From NCBI GenBank assembly GCA_903871465.1, contig CAIQHB010000053.1, positions 1-57,373 of the forward strand: 57,373 bases of DNA. The letters run 5' to 3'. The stretch's first letter is position 1. Every line of letters begins with the position of its first letter. The stretch is from an uncultured Methanosarcinales archaeon (lineage in GTDB: Archaea; Halobacteriota; Methanosarcinia; Methanotrichales; Methanotrichaceae). The notes beneath the pieces are model-generated. The model had not been told where the DNA came from. It did not search any database and saw nothing but the letters and a program-made list of their open reading frames with translations. Shown here one piece after another: positions 32,191-41,189 of the stretch. Made by a program: the position numbers and the translations under genes.

Positions 32191-34656
32191 TTACAGGCGT
32201 CTGAGGATCCTTGCCGATGTCTCCAGGCCCTCATCATAGGAGTATCGAATTGGTACAGTCATGGCGATATATGTCTGGCCTTCTTGCTTGCCATTGATAA
32301 ACAGCGTCCCGATGCCCTTGTACCTCCCGGTCTTGTTGAAGGCGAAAGCCAACGTTGATGGCCCTGTGGACACTTTATCCTTCGAGGTGATGGAATAATG
32401 TTTCTGGCCCACGAAGTTGTAATCGTAGATGAGATGGTTGTTCTGCACGTACAACGAGAGTCCAGCGAACCGTCCTCCTATAGAGAATAGAACCCCGTTG
32501 GCCCCTGTTTCCGGAATATCGACATCTGCGGTGATGCGGTAGGAGCTGTTGTGGGTATCAGGGATATCGGGCTCCATAGCCTTACTCGTTCCCGGGTAGT
32601 AGGTGAATATTCCCGTCTTGGGAATGGAGGGATAGCGCGACCCAATCCGATCATCCAGGGGCAGAACATTGTACTTGCCAGCTTCCGACCACCAGCGCTC
32701 CTCCATCTCCAACACCATCTCAGGATTCATCGATGCCAGGTCGTGCGATTCCGAGACGTCTGCCGAGAGGTTGTAGAGCTCCCAGACGTCCTGATCGAAG
32801 TTGCCTCCTGAGTTCACATGGTGGAAAGCGACAGCCTTCCAGTCATTGTACCAGAGTCCACGGGTTCCCATCATCTCGAAATACTGGACTCGCTTATGAG
32901 TCGGCTCGTTCGGATGAGTGAAGGTATAGGCCAAGCTGGTCCCTTCTATGGGCATTTGGGGGTAGCCGTTATAGACCCCAGGAGCCTGGATGCCCAAGAC
33001 CTCCAGGACCGTCGGAACCACATCAATGGCGTGGCAGAACTGGTTTCTGATGCTGCCATGATCCTGAAATCCATCCGGCCAGTATAAGATCATCGGATCG
33101 TGTACACCGCCTTCGTTGGTGGTCCACTTGTAGAGCCGGTCAGGCGTATTATCGGCCATTGCCCAGCCCAATGGATAAGTCGGATAAGACAATGGCCCGC
33201 CCAACTCATCCAATTTCTTCAACATGGTGCTTATATTGGATGCACAGCGCGAATTGTTCCCTAAGAATCCAGCGCTGTCTCCTCCCTCGGACATTGAATT
33301 GCCCCAGAGAACCATATTGGTGTAGCCGTTGGCATCACCCTCGGGACTGGCTCCGTTATCCGAAAGCAACACGATCATCGTGTTATTCAGCTGTCCGGTC
33401 TCGTTTAGGTAATTGATGAATTTGCCGATTTGCTCGTCGGTGTAGTCAACATATGCGGCGTGGACCTCTGCCAGTCGCGCGTATACCTTCTTCTCATCGG
33501 AAGTGAGGTTATCCCAAGCCTTGACATACTGGTCCCTCGGTGGTAGATCGGTATTATTGGGCACTGCTCCAAGAGCTTTTTCTTTAGCCAGGGTCGTATT
33601 TCGCATAGCATCCCAGCCCTGGTCGAACTTGCCCCTGTATTTGTCGATGTATTCCCGGGGCGCATGGTGCGGCCAGTGGCCGGCACCGAAGGCCAGGTAG
33701 AGGAAGAAGGGCTTATTCGGGCTGACAGCCTTTCCATCGTTGATGAACTCGATGGATCGGTTGACCAAATCCTTGGAGAGATGGTATCCCCCTTCAGGCG
33801 TTGCCGGAGGATCTATGCGCTGGGTGTCATAGACCAGATCAGGATACCACTGACTGGTATGAGACTCCAGGAACCCATAGAACCTCTCAAAGCCCCGGCC
33901 CGTGGGCCATTCATCGTAAGGCCCTGCCGAATTGATGTCAGCCGAGGGTGCAAGATGCCACTTGCCCACGGCATAGGTATTATAGCCCACATCCTTGAGC
34001 ATCTCCGGCATCGTGGCGGCATTCTTTGACAGGTGGGCATTGTATCCATCATAGCCGGTGGCAAACTCCATGAGTGTGCCCACGCCCACTGAATGGTGGT
34101 TGCGGCCGGTGAGCAGGCAAGCGCGAGTGGGTGAGCAGATCGCGGTGGTATGGAAGTTGCTGTAGCGCAATCCTCCTGCTGCAAGCTTATCGATGTTAGG
34201 TGTATCTACGGGCCCGCCGAAGCATCCCAGGCCGCCGTATCCGATATCATCGAGCACCAGGAATACGATATTTGGCGCGCCTTTCGGTGGCTGGGCTACA
34301 TTGGGCCAGCATTGGGTGGAGTCCTTGTAAGTCAAACCTATAACAGGCTGGCACTCTTCGGTTTTATTAGCCCGGATGACCATGACGCTTTCGGCCTTAT
34401 CAGGCTGGATGACATCGCCGTAGGCTACTGACGCCAGGCTGGAGTTCGCAGCGAGTGGGTTTCTCCTGTTGGTGAGCAGGTCGATCCCTGTGCCAGAATC
34501 ATTAGCCAAATGATCGCTATTGGGGCTACTATTCATTTGAAGATAATCAGATTTGCCTGCTCCCTGATCTGAAGCAGGGCAGATAGAGGCTCCCAGGAAT
34601 ATTATTAAAAGTACCAAGGCAGCCGTCATAAACCTTGAAGATATATGAACGAACAT
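32191..34656 (-). CDS. Secreted sulfatase (formylglycine type), 821 residues
   Basis: A large sulfatase. The signal peptide is TAALVLLIIFLGASICPASD. The alkaline-phosphatase-like domain begins near 128 with NIVFLVLDDIGYGG (metal-binding Asp pair). The formylglycine site is CSPTRACLLTGR with Cys174 (C-x-P-x-R); GKWHLAPS and LLSDNGASPEGD follow. A C-terminal extension (about 690-821) looks like a beta-sandwich (GVLFSIGGRFAGLSLYVQNN). It resembles arylsulfatase A-type enzymes cleaving sulfate esters outside the cell. The Cys-type site requires the adjacent anaerobic maturase. GGAGGG abuts ATG 34656 directly, so ATG 34629 or another start may be used. Confidence 0.9.
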   Translation of the reverse strand: MFVHISSRFMTAALVLLIIFLGASICPASDQGAGKSDYLQMNSSPNSDHLANDSGTGIDLLTNRRNPLAANSSLASVAYGDVIQPDKAESVMVIRANKTEECQPVIGLTYKDSTQCWPNVAQPPKGAPNIVFLVLDDIGYGGLGCFGGPVDTPNIDKLAAGGLRYSNFHTTAICSPTRACLLTGRNHHSVGVGTLMEFATGYDGYNAHLSKNAATMPEMLKDVGYNTYAVGKWHLAPSADINSAGPYDEWPTGRGFERFYGFLESHTSQWYPDLVYDTQRIDPPATPEGGYHLSKDLVNRSIEFINDGKAVSPNKPFFLYLAFGAGHWPHHAPREYIDKYRGKFDQGWDAMRNTTLAKEKALGAVPNNTDLPPRDQYVKAWDNLTSDEKKVYARLAEVHAAYVDYTDEQIGKFINYLNETGQLNNTMIVLLSDNGASPEGDANGYTNMVLWGNSMSEGGDSAGFLGNNSRCASNISTMLKKLDELGGPLSYPTYPLGWAMADNTPDRLYKWTTNEGGVHDPMILYWPDGFQDHGSIRNQFCHAIDVVPTVLEVLGIQAPGVYNGYPQMPIEGTSLAYTFTHPNEPTHKRVQYFEMMGTRGLWYNDWKAVAFHHVNSGGNFDQDVWELYNLSADVSESHDLASMNPEMVLEMEERWWSEAGKYNVLPLDDRIGSRYPSIPKTGIFTYYPGTSKAMEPDIPDTHNSSYRITADVDIPETGANGVLFSIGGRFAGLSLYVQNNHLIYDYNFVGQKHYSITSKDKVSTGPSTLAFAFNKTGRYKGIGTLFINGKQEGQTYIAMTVPIRYSYDEGLETSARILRRL

Positions 34657-35303
34657 CCCTCCAAAAAAAATAATATCATCTTAGTATATGATCTTTTACT
34701 TATATTGTTACCAGATCTCCCGGCACCACGAAGTTGCGAATCAACCGACTCAGGATATAAGAATAGTTGTCGCGCACCACCGGAGGAGGTTCGAGGCCAG
34801 GAAAGGTGTTTGTAAAACCCACATGATCCTGAAATATCAGGGCAGTGGCTCATGCCCGAAAAATGAAAGTGGTCTGCGGGCATCCCGTTCAGGAGATATG
34901 TAAATCTGGCTTACAGATGCCAAAAAAATGAAGGAATAGGTTTACAGGCTACACACACTTCGATCTGTCTCCTGCAAGGCATGCGGGAGAATAGATCCCT
35001 CGCACCCAACCATATATTTAAAAATCCCAATCGATAGGATTTGTCATCGCGAACATAGCCCAAAAATTACAAGTAAACTCGACAGGACCTCGCGTTTTCA
35101 GCTTCCGTGCCATCTTGCTGTGGAGATCCAATCTTCGCGAGGCTCTGGGAAGGTATTTATTCCCAATTATCATATCATCTGATGAGGGAACTCCAGTTAG
35201 CAGTTGAATTGCTGAAATGCTATCCTGCTATTGGGAGAAGGCCTGACGATTGGCCAATTCTCGGAGAATATTCGGGCTTATGGAGAGTTGCAAAGGAGGA
35301 AAA
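34657..35303. other. Intergenic region, no gene found
   Basis: This 647-base gap has no convincing coding frame. It holds a TATA-like CATATATTTAAAAATCC near 35010-35026 on the plus strand, followed by a dyad AAATCC/GGATTT that could serve the membrane protein at 35304. The rest shows nothing I can support. Confidence 0.4.
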
Positions 35304-35810
35304 ATGCCATTAATCGATCTTCAATGGGCTTTGTCTGTTATAAATGAAAAAACATTAGAGCAGGCAGGGATCATAGCAAACTTCTTTGCGGGCATCCTCT
35401 TGGCAATTGAGTATCTTATAACAAAAGACCGAATTGATCAAATAAACGATCGTTTAGAGCTTCACATATCGAAGGCCTACCGTAAGTCCTTGGAAATAGT
35501 CAAGGTATATGCAAAATGGAATAGGCGGATAATTTTTAGTATTATTACAGTGATTATTTTAATTGCTCTTTATCAAACAATATTTCACTATGATGCTAGC
35601 GTTAGATACTTCTTTTACTACTACGGCCTGGTAAAACCCGTTCTTATACCTCTGCGCAGGATCCTTCTGGCATCTCTGGCAGGGATATCTATTATGTTCG
35701 TTCTTTTATTTATCGGCCATTCTGCGCCGAAGAAGATCCTTGGCGCCCTGGCGATCTTGCTTTTTATCATAGGTAATATATTGCTGTATCTTCATACCCT
35801 ATTTATATAG
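35304..35810 (+). CDS. Membrane protein of unknown function
   Basis: From ATG 35304 (GGAGGA four bases upstream), 168 residues. There are four hydrophobic segments: GIIANFFAGILLAIEYLI; IIFSIITVIILIALYQTIF; ILLASLAGISIMFVLLFIG; and ILGALAILLFIIGNILLYL. An amphipathic charged stretch (KDRIDQINDRLELHISKAYR) lies between the first two. No family is recognised. It lies between the first sulfatase and the maturase but on the opposite strand, so it is not in their operon. AT-rich relative to housekeeping genes. Confidence 0.7.
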   Translation: MPLIDLQWALSVINEKTLEQAGIIANFFAGILLAIEYLITKDRIDQINDRLELHISKAYRKSLEIVKVYAKWNRRIIFSIITVIILIALYQTIFHYDASVRYFFYYYGLVKPVLIPLRRILLASLAGISIMFVLLFIGHSAPKKILGALAILLFIIGNILLYLHTLFI

Positions 35811-35862
35811 AGTACTGGCGCCGGAAGTTTGGCAAGCTTGGTGGAGCCACTCATTTCCCATT

Positions 35863-37149
35863 TCATCCGGCCTTGCCGTGGCATTTCTTGAACTTCAAGC
35901 CGCTGCCGCATGGACAGGGATCATTTCTGCCCGGCTTGAAAATCACACGAGAGATTTGACCCGTTTTCATGTAGTTCATAATATTGGCAGGAGCCCCGCC
36001 CAGACGGAGTTCATTGGCCATAAACCGCATTGGCCCATCAATGTGCCGGAAGAACTCCCTGTAGCCCGTACAAAGATAATTAAGTCCCGGTTCACCTTCT
36101 GGTGTTTTGATAAAACGGTTCTTGGGGCATTCGCCGTTGCAGGCGAATCTGACCTCACACTGGAGGCAATATTCGGGCAGAGTATCGAGCTTATCCCGGC
36201 CGAACTTTCGCTGCTTTCGGGAATTGGCCAGATCTGTCATGCTCCTATCTCCAATATTTCCGAGAAGGAATTTGGGCTCCACAAAATGATCGCATGAGTA
36301 CATGTCTCCATTGTGCTCCATAGCCATGGCCGTCCCACAGGTCTGCGAGAAGGCACATATCCCAGGAGGCACCCCTGCCCAGGCGGCAAGAGCTACATCG
36401 AAGATCTGGACAAAGACCCGCCCTACGTCTCTATGCACCCATTCATCAAAGATATCTATCAGGAAGTGGCCATACTGCTCGGCCTTCACTGAGCGATCCG
36501 TAACTCTATCGCCCTCCTGAAAGCCCGTCTCGTTATCCCTCTCGACTATGGGTATGAACTGGATAAAACTCGCCTTAACTTCATCTCTGAGAAATCGATA
36601 AACCTCTAAGGGATGATCTGCATTTGCGGCATGAACAGTGGTCAGGATATTGAAATCCACTTTATGCCGCCGCAGGAGCTTAGCCGCCCCCATTACCTTA
36701 TCGAATGTCGGTTTGCCGGCTTTATCTACCCGGTAGGCATCATGAAGCTCCCTCGGTCCGTCCAGGCTCAGGCCAATGAGGAAGTTGTTCTTATGGAAGA
36801 ATTCGCACCATTCATCATCAAGGAGAGTGCCATTTGTCTGCATGGTATTCTGGAAGGTCATTTTTTGGCGTTTATGCTTCTGTTGATATTGGATTGATCG
36901 CCGGAAGAATTCCAGGCCCATCAGGGTCGGCTCGCCGCCCTGCCAGGCAATGGTAACTTGTGGAATCTTCTGCGCTTCAATGTATTGGCAGATGTAGCTC
37001 TCGAGAATTTCATCTGACATCCTAAAATTGCTACCAGGATACAGGTCCTTCTTAGATAGAAAGAAGCAGTATTTGCAGCCTAAATTGCACGCGGCCCCGG
37101 TGGGCTTGGCCAAGAGATGGAAGCCAGGCAGTGCGTCCGTCTTGCTCAT
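35863..37149 (-). CDS. Anaerobic sulfatase-maturating enzyme (radical SAM, SPASM, SEC-C tail)
   Basis: A 428-residue anSME. It oxidises the active-site Cys of sulfatases to formylglycine without oxygen. The radical SAM motif CNLGCKYC (C-x3-C-x2-C, Cys21/25/28) is near the start; AWQGGEPTLMGLEFF, TMQTNGTLLDDEW and GLSLDGPRELHDAYR are family signatures. A C-terminal SPASM domain carries the auxiliary cluster cysteines (CAFSQTC; CLQCEVRFACNGECPKNR). It then ends with a SEC-C zinc motif, DPCPCGSGLKFKKCH, also seen on some archaeal and bacterial maturases. It is flanked by the two sulfatases, so it is their likely maturase. Confidence 0.93.
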   Translation of the reverse strand: MSKTDALPGFHLLAKPTGAACNLGCKYCFFLSKKDLYPGSNFRMSDEILESYICQYIEAQKIPQVTIAWQGGEPTLMGLEFFRRSIQYQQKHKRQKMTFQNTMQTNGTLLDDEWCEFFHKNNFLIGLSLDGPRELHDAYRVDKAGKPTFDKVMGAAKLLRRHKVDFNILTTVHAANADHPLEVYRFLRDEVKASFIQFIPIVERDNETGFQEGDRVTDRSVKAEQYGHFLIDIFDEWVHRDVGRVFVQIFDVALAAWAGVPPGICAFSQTCGTAMAMEHNGDMYSCDHFVEPKFLLGNIGDRSMTDLANSRKQRKFGRDKLDTLPEYCLQCEVRFACNGECPKNRFIKTPEGEPGLNYLCTGYREFFRHIDGPMRFMANELRLGGAPANIMNYMKTGQISRVIFKPGRNDPCPCGSGLKFKKCHGKAG

Positions 37150-37280
37150 CGATAATTGTTATCGCAACGGGGTTAATTAATCTATGCGCCTGTTCAATTT
37201 GTTTCCGGCCGCGAGTGTTTGAGACGATTTGAATGAATGGTTTCTAAAATGGTTTCTAATAATCTCTTTCCGGACTAAAA

Positions 37281-37312
37281 ATTATAGAAGATGAAGACGG
37301 TTGGTCTTCATC
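37281..37312 (-). terminator. Hairpin terminator overlapping the second sulfatase stop
   Basis: GATGAAGAC (37290-37298) and GTCTTCATC (37304-37312) make a perfect 9-bp stem with a 5-base loop. On the minus strand it directly follows the stop codon and is followed by TTCTATAATTTTTAG, a T-rich tail. The layout suits an intrinsic-type terminator for the sulfatase gene. Confidence 0.6.
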
Positions 37313-38939
37313 AGCTTGCTTTTGCAGCATTTGGAAACGCCCTTGAGGGCGTATTCGGGTACTTGGTCATGCTCGCCACAAGTTGCCTATATATCTTTAT
37401 TCCGGCGTTTTCCACAAAATCATGCTCTCCCGCAATGTTATGTTGTTCACCTGGATCTATCTCGATGTTATAGACCGCAGGGATTTGGCCGTAATTGCTT
37501 TCAGGCCCCTGGAATGAGTCATATGCCTTGTAATGAATCTTGAACTGATGCCAGCGTATGGCCCCTGGATATGCCTGGGGTGAGCTGTCAGCTCCGAAAT
37601 ACCATACGACCCATTCTCTATCGGAATTATTCTGTTTTCCCAGCAGGAATTTTGATTGGTCTATGCCGTCGATGGGCTTATCCGTGGGGACCTTTCCTCC
37701 TCCAAGGGCAGCAAAGGTGCTGAAGAGATCGAGGGTACACATGATCCCGTTAGATACCCTGCCGGCTTCGATCTTCCCCGGCCACCGGACTATACAGGGA
37801 ACACGCACGCCACCTTCATAGGCTGTGCCTATTCCGCCCCGGAAAGGCGAAAAGCCCGAATCAGGCCATTGGTCAAGAGTAGGTCCGTTATCGCTTGTCA
37901 TAACGATTATGGTGTTATTGTCTATCCCTGCCTCTTTGACTGCATCAATAACCTGGCCGATGTAATGATCCATCTCCATCAATCCATCACCGTACGGGCC
38001 TTTGCTGGACATCCCTGCCCATTTCGGATTTTGAACGCTGGGGAAATGAGTCCTGGCGAATGCAAGGTACAGGAAGAAGGGCTTGGTGGAATTTGCCTGA
38101 CCATTGATGTATGCGATAGCTTTGTCTGCGTTTTGCTCGTCAACAAACGCCATGGATGTCAGGTTCAATGGCTCCACGACTTTAAGATTCTCGCCTTTAT
38201 TGGCCTCAACCAGGCCATAGATTGGCTTTCCCAATTCCGAATCTGGATCGTATCCAAGGCGTTCCGTTTGAGAGTAGGCATTGAAATGATATAGTTGCCC
38301 GAAGAACTCATCGAAACCCAGATTCTGAGGCTCGCTCTCATTGATATCGCCCATGTGCCACTTGCCAAAGATGGCAGTTCTATAACCTGCATTGGACAGC
38401 ACTTTAGCAATGGTGGTCTCATTGGGAGATATGCCGGCCCCAACACCCGGTGGTGTGGCCATGTTCATGCCCGTTCTGATGGGGAGTCGTCCGGTCAACA
38501 TTGCCGCTCTGGTAGGAGTGCACTGGGTCTCCGAGTAGAAGGATGTAAGCTTGAAGCCCTCTTTGGCCATCTGATCCATCCTGGGAGTTGGTGCGCCTAA
38601 TACATCTCCGCCGCCGTAGCAGCCCGGATCCATGTATCCCATATTATCGGCCATCATGAGAATTATGTTCGGCCTTGGTGCCGGCGCGACATCCTCATGG
38701 ATGATCTGCTGAAGGCTGGAATCCTTAGAAAGGGGATTTTTCCTATTTGTTACTGCATCGACTCCGACTTTTTCCGGTGGTGTCATTTGATTGCCATTTG
38801 TTTCATGAGCAGTTGGATTGCTTATTTTATGATCCAATGGTATTGGTGACAATCCAGTATTACCAGAATCGAGGCTTGCACTAACAATTGAAATTAAAAA
38901 AAATCCTGCAATTACCAGTATAAAACCTTTATTTGTGAT
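37311..38939 (-). CDS. Secreted sulfatase (formylglycine type); non-canonical start
   Basis: The sulfatase domain begins near NIILMMADNMGYMDPGCYG and has the formylglycine site CTPTRAAMLTGR (C-x-P-x-R), then GKWHMGD and VMTSDNGPT. The track-like TTG start at 38852 leaves no export signal. Continuing upstream in the same frame to ATC 38939 adds NKGFILVIAGFFLISIVSAS, an excellent signal peptide. It is preceded by GGAGGG (38945-38950) five bases from that ATC, and an in-frame TAG stop lies at 38942. So the start appears to be ATC, or an ATG lost by mutation or sequencing error. The N-terminus shares TNRxNPLxxxSSL with the first sulfatase. About 542 residues in this reading. Confidence 0.85.
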   Translation of the reverse strand: MTNKGFILVIAGFFLISIVSASLDSGNTGLSPIPLDHKISNPTAHETNGNQMTPPEKVGVDAVTNRKNPLSKDSSLQQIIHEDVAPAPRPNIILMMADNMGYMDPGCYGGGDVLGAPTPRMDQMAKEGFKLTSFYSETQCTPTRAAMLTGRLPIRTGMNMATPPGVGAGISPNETTIAKVLSNAGYRTAIFGKWHMGDINESEPQNLGFDEFFGQLYHFNAYSQTERLGYDPDSELGKPIYGLVEANKGENLKVVEPLNLTSMAFVDEQNADKAIAYINGQANSTKPFFLYLAFARTHFPSVQNPKWAGMSSKGPYGDGLMEMDHYIGQVIDAVKEAGIDNNTIIVMTSDNGPTLDQWPDSGFSPFRGGIGTAYEGGVRVPCIVRWPGKIEAGRVSNGIMCTLDLFSTFAALGGGKVPTDKPIDGIDQSKFLLGKQNNSDREWVVWYFGADSSPQAYPGAIRWHQFKIHYKAYDSFQGPESNYGQIPAVYNIEIDPGEQHNIAGEHDFVENAGIKIYRQLVASMTKYPNTPSRAFPNAAKAS

Positions 38940-38950
38940 CTAATCCCTCC

Positions 38951-39467
38951 GTTAGTAACTAACTTCATTCTTTGTATATTACTGTTTCACCAGATGATTC
39001 TAAATTATCTGTCTGACTAACATATTCTATCAATAAATCAAACATACCATTATTATTTATTATTATAGTTAAACTTCATATTTTTAAATTTCTATATAGA
39101 ATTTTTGTAGTTCATGACATTTTATTGATCTTTTTCCGGCGAAACACCAGACCCCATCCACCCCGCTAAACCGTTCTCTGCTCGAATTTGCAGCCATGAT
39201 CGATGTGCTTGTGGAGTCCGACGAAGCGCCCACACACCCCAAATTCATATCTTGCAGCACAAGAAATGCGAGATTGCCGGCATCAAAGTAGATCTTGTAT
39301 CAATTCGGGCACCAAAAGGCGAGATCGGTGAGCACACCCACTGGGAGAAGGTAGCTTTGCGAATTCAGGGCTTAAGCAATCTTGACCGTCTTCAACCTGG
39401 CAGAGGCTGTTGGGTGGAAAAAGCTTGAGGCTAACCCCAAGTAAATCCCTCAAAAAGATGATTTTTG
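38951..39467. other. Intergenic region with a degenerate coding remnant
   Basis: 38951-39120 is AT-rich with no gene. From about 39148 to 39427 the plus strand shows a broken coding remnant: LEFAAMIDVLVESDEAPTHP in one frame, then in another HKKCEIAGIKVDLVSIRAPK, EIGEHTHWEKVALRI and GCWVEKA with a stop at 39427. A frameshift lies near 39236. I do not recognise the family. Confidence 0.4.
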
Positions 39468-39830
39468 CTACTCCACATCACCCTCTTCCACAATCTCTCG
39501 CGGCGCGAGCATCAGCTCATTGAAGAGCAGGATCTCAATCACCTGGGCCACATAGCGCCTTTGCTGGAATCTCTGGATATCCTGGTTCATCTTCAGTTCG
39601 GCTTCAACCTGCACCCGGATCAAGCAGAGCCTCATGTCCCTCTGGTCCTCTTCCTTGATGCAAAGGTTGCAGATGTTCTTGAGCTGCCAGGGGAGTCTCA
39701 TGGGATTATGCAAAGCTCTGGCTACGAGGAGAATGTAGCCTTTCGGCTCTTTGATCTCATCCTCTCCTGTCAGCAGCATCAGGTCATCGGCTGAAAACTT
39801 CTCGCCATCTATTGTTACGGTGTCATTCAA
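39468..39830 (-). CDS. Hypothetical protein at the end of the cobamide operon
   Basis: A 120-residue soluble protein (VTIDGEKFSADDLMLLTGED, CNLCIKEEDQRDMRLCLIRV), predicted mostly helical. Two Cys (NICNLC) make a C-x2-C pair. No family is recognised. Its start overlaps the cobY stop by four bases (ATGA, 39827-39830), so it is translated with cobY; a role in cobamide metabolism is possible but unproven. Confidence 0.7.
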   Translation of the reverse strand: MNDTVTIDGEKFSADDLMLLTGEDEIKEPKGYILLVARALHNPMRLPWQLKNICNLCIKEEDQRDMRLCLIRVQVEAELKMNQDIQRFQQRRYVAQVIEILLFNELMLAPREIVEEGDVE

Positions 39831-40429
39831 AGAAAATCACCTTGTATTATCTTCTCGCAGAGCATGAGGTCCTCAGCCACATTCACATTCACCGCCAGCT
39901 CGATCCTCTCCAGGATCAAATGGTAGTCCTCCTGCTCTTTTTCGATCTCGGCTCCATCGAGCACATTGATGCCTGCGGGGACAATTAGCTGACCCCGGTA
40001 ATTGAAGAGCGAATCGGGCCTCCGGCCCAGGCGGCTGTGCAGATGGAGTGGTGTATGCGTAGAGAGCGCAGGCTCTGGACGCTCTTCATAGATTTCCATT
40101 ATGGTATCGATCAGATCCGCGCTGACCAACGGCAGATCGGCCATGATGATCATGATGGGATCGGTGACCTTTGCCGCTTTTATGGCGTAGACCATGTCCG
40201 CAACAAATCCCATCCCCGGCGTCTCCACCACCGAAAGATCCCGACTTTCGGCCCAGGCCTTTGTTTGAGGCACATTCTTTGTGGTGGCAACATATATCCT
40301 TCCCACCGAGCTCTCCTCCAGAGCGAGCGTAACATAGTCGATGAGCGGCCGTCCGAATAGAGTTACAAGCGGCTTCTCGCCCCTCTTCAGTCGCGAGCCC
40401 CTGCCCCCTGCCATCACCAGAGCGTCCAA
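39827..40429 (-). CDS. cobY: Adenosylcobinamide-phosphate guanylyltransferase CobY
   Basis: A 200-residue NTP-transferase. It activates adenosylcobinamide-phosphate with GTP, the archaeal replacement for CobU. The N-terminal GTP loop VMAGGRGSRLKRGEKPLVTL is diagnostic; MIIMADLPLVSADLI is the second conserved block. TTG 40429 is chosen, with AGGAGGT (40438-40444) inside the end of cobS; the size matches known CobY (about 196). It overlaps the cobS end by 16 bases. Confidence 0.92.
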   Translation of the reverse strand: MDALVMAGGRGSRLKRGEKPLVTLFGRPLIDYVTLALEESSVGRIYVATTKNVPQTKAWAESRDLSVVETPGMGFVADMVYAIKAAKVTDPIMIIMADLPLVSADLIDTIMEIYEERPEPALSTHTPLHLHSRLGRRPDSLFNYRGQLIVPAGINVLDGAEIEKEQEDYHLILERIELAVNVNVAEDLMLCEKIIQGDFL

Positions 40430-41178
40430 GGTAGGATACCTCCTAAAATGAGGGCCACAGCCAGGGCCGCACATCTCGCCACCTCATTGGTCGCACCTAT
40501 GCCGTCACCAGTGGCTCCTCCGAAGTTCCTCTTCGCGACGTTCACCATGTAGAGAGCGGCGACCTGGGCCCCTGCGAGAACAGCCAGACCCAGTGGGCCC
40601 AACGCCGCGACGCAGATGATAGCCGAGATTGCGAGACCGATCAAGAACTGCTTGTATCCAGTCTTCTCAATCATGATCTGCCCAAAACCCTTTTGCAGAG
40701 ATGTGGAGAATGCCGCAAACGCGATCATGGCCTCCTTGGCTGAGACCTCTGCAGCCAATAATGCCAGCGGCAGAAGCCCTTTGGAGATATCGGTTACTAC
40801 CGCAAAGGTCGCCAGGAGAAGCACGGCAATGAACACGCAGCCACCGGTACCCAGATTCACGTCCTTCATGGCCTGAACCTTCTTTTCCTGTGTGCCGTGG
40901 GCTATTACTCCATCCCCAAAATCAGCCAGACCATCGATATGGTTTATGCCGCAGAGCTTGTAGATGGCAACTATTACCAATATAGCCACCAGATCGGCAG
41001 GCAACGCGTTCGTCGCGATTACGGCCGTAACCCCCAGAATTCCCCCTAAAACCAGGCCCACTACAGGAAACACGTAAACATGCTTCATCAGGGCCTCGAC
41101 GCCTTCCATCGAGATGCCAACAGGTATGGTGGACAGCCAGCCAAATCCCGACTTGAGGGCAAAAAGCAGGTCTTTCAA
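40414..41178 (-). CDS. cobS: Adenosylcobinamide-GDP ribazoletransferase CobS
   Basis: A 254-residue membrane enzyme joining adenosylcobinamide-GDP with alpha-ribazole (or its phosphate) to give cobamide. The signature GINHIDGLADFGDGVIAHGT is near residue 75, with metal-binding Asp residues, and KMQAMKDVNLGTGGC-like (VQAMKDVNLGTGGC) follows. Multiple transmembrane helices cover the rest. It sits between cobZ and cobY on the minus strand with 11-base or overlapping spacing. Confidence 0.95.
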   Translation of the reverse strand: MKDLLFALKSGFGWLSTIPVGISMEGVEALMKHVYVFPVVGLVLGGILGVTAVIATNALPADLVAILVIVAIYKLCGINHIDGLADFGDGVIAHGTQEKKVQAMKDVNLGTGGCVFIAVLLLATFAVVTDISKGLLPLALLAAEVSAKEAMIAFAAFSTSLQKGFGQIMIEKTGYKQFLIGLAISAIICVAALGPLGLAVLAGAQVAALYMVNVAKRNFGGATGDGIGATNEVARCAALAVALILGGILPWTLW

Positions 41179-41189
41179 TTGCAGCCCTT

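Noticed and set aside
35107-35313. 68-residue plus-strand frame upstream of the membrane protein
   Set aside because: It overlaps the ribosome-binding site and start of the real gene and has no family match.
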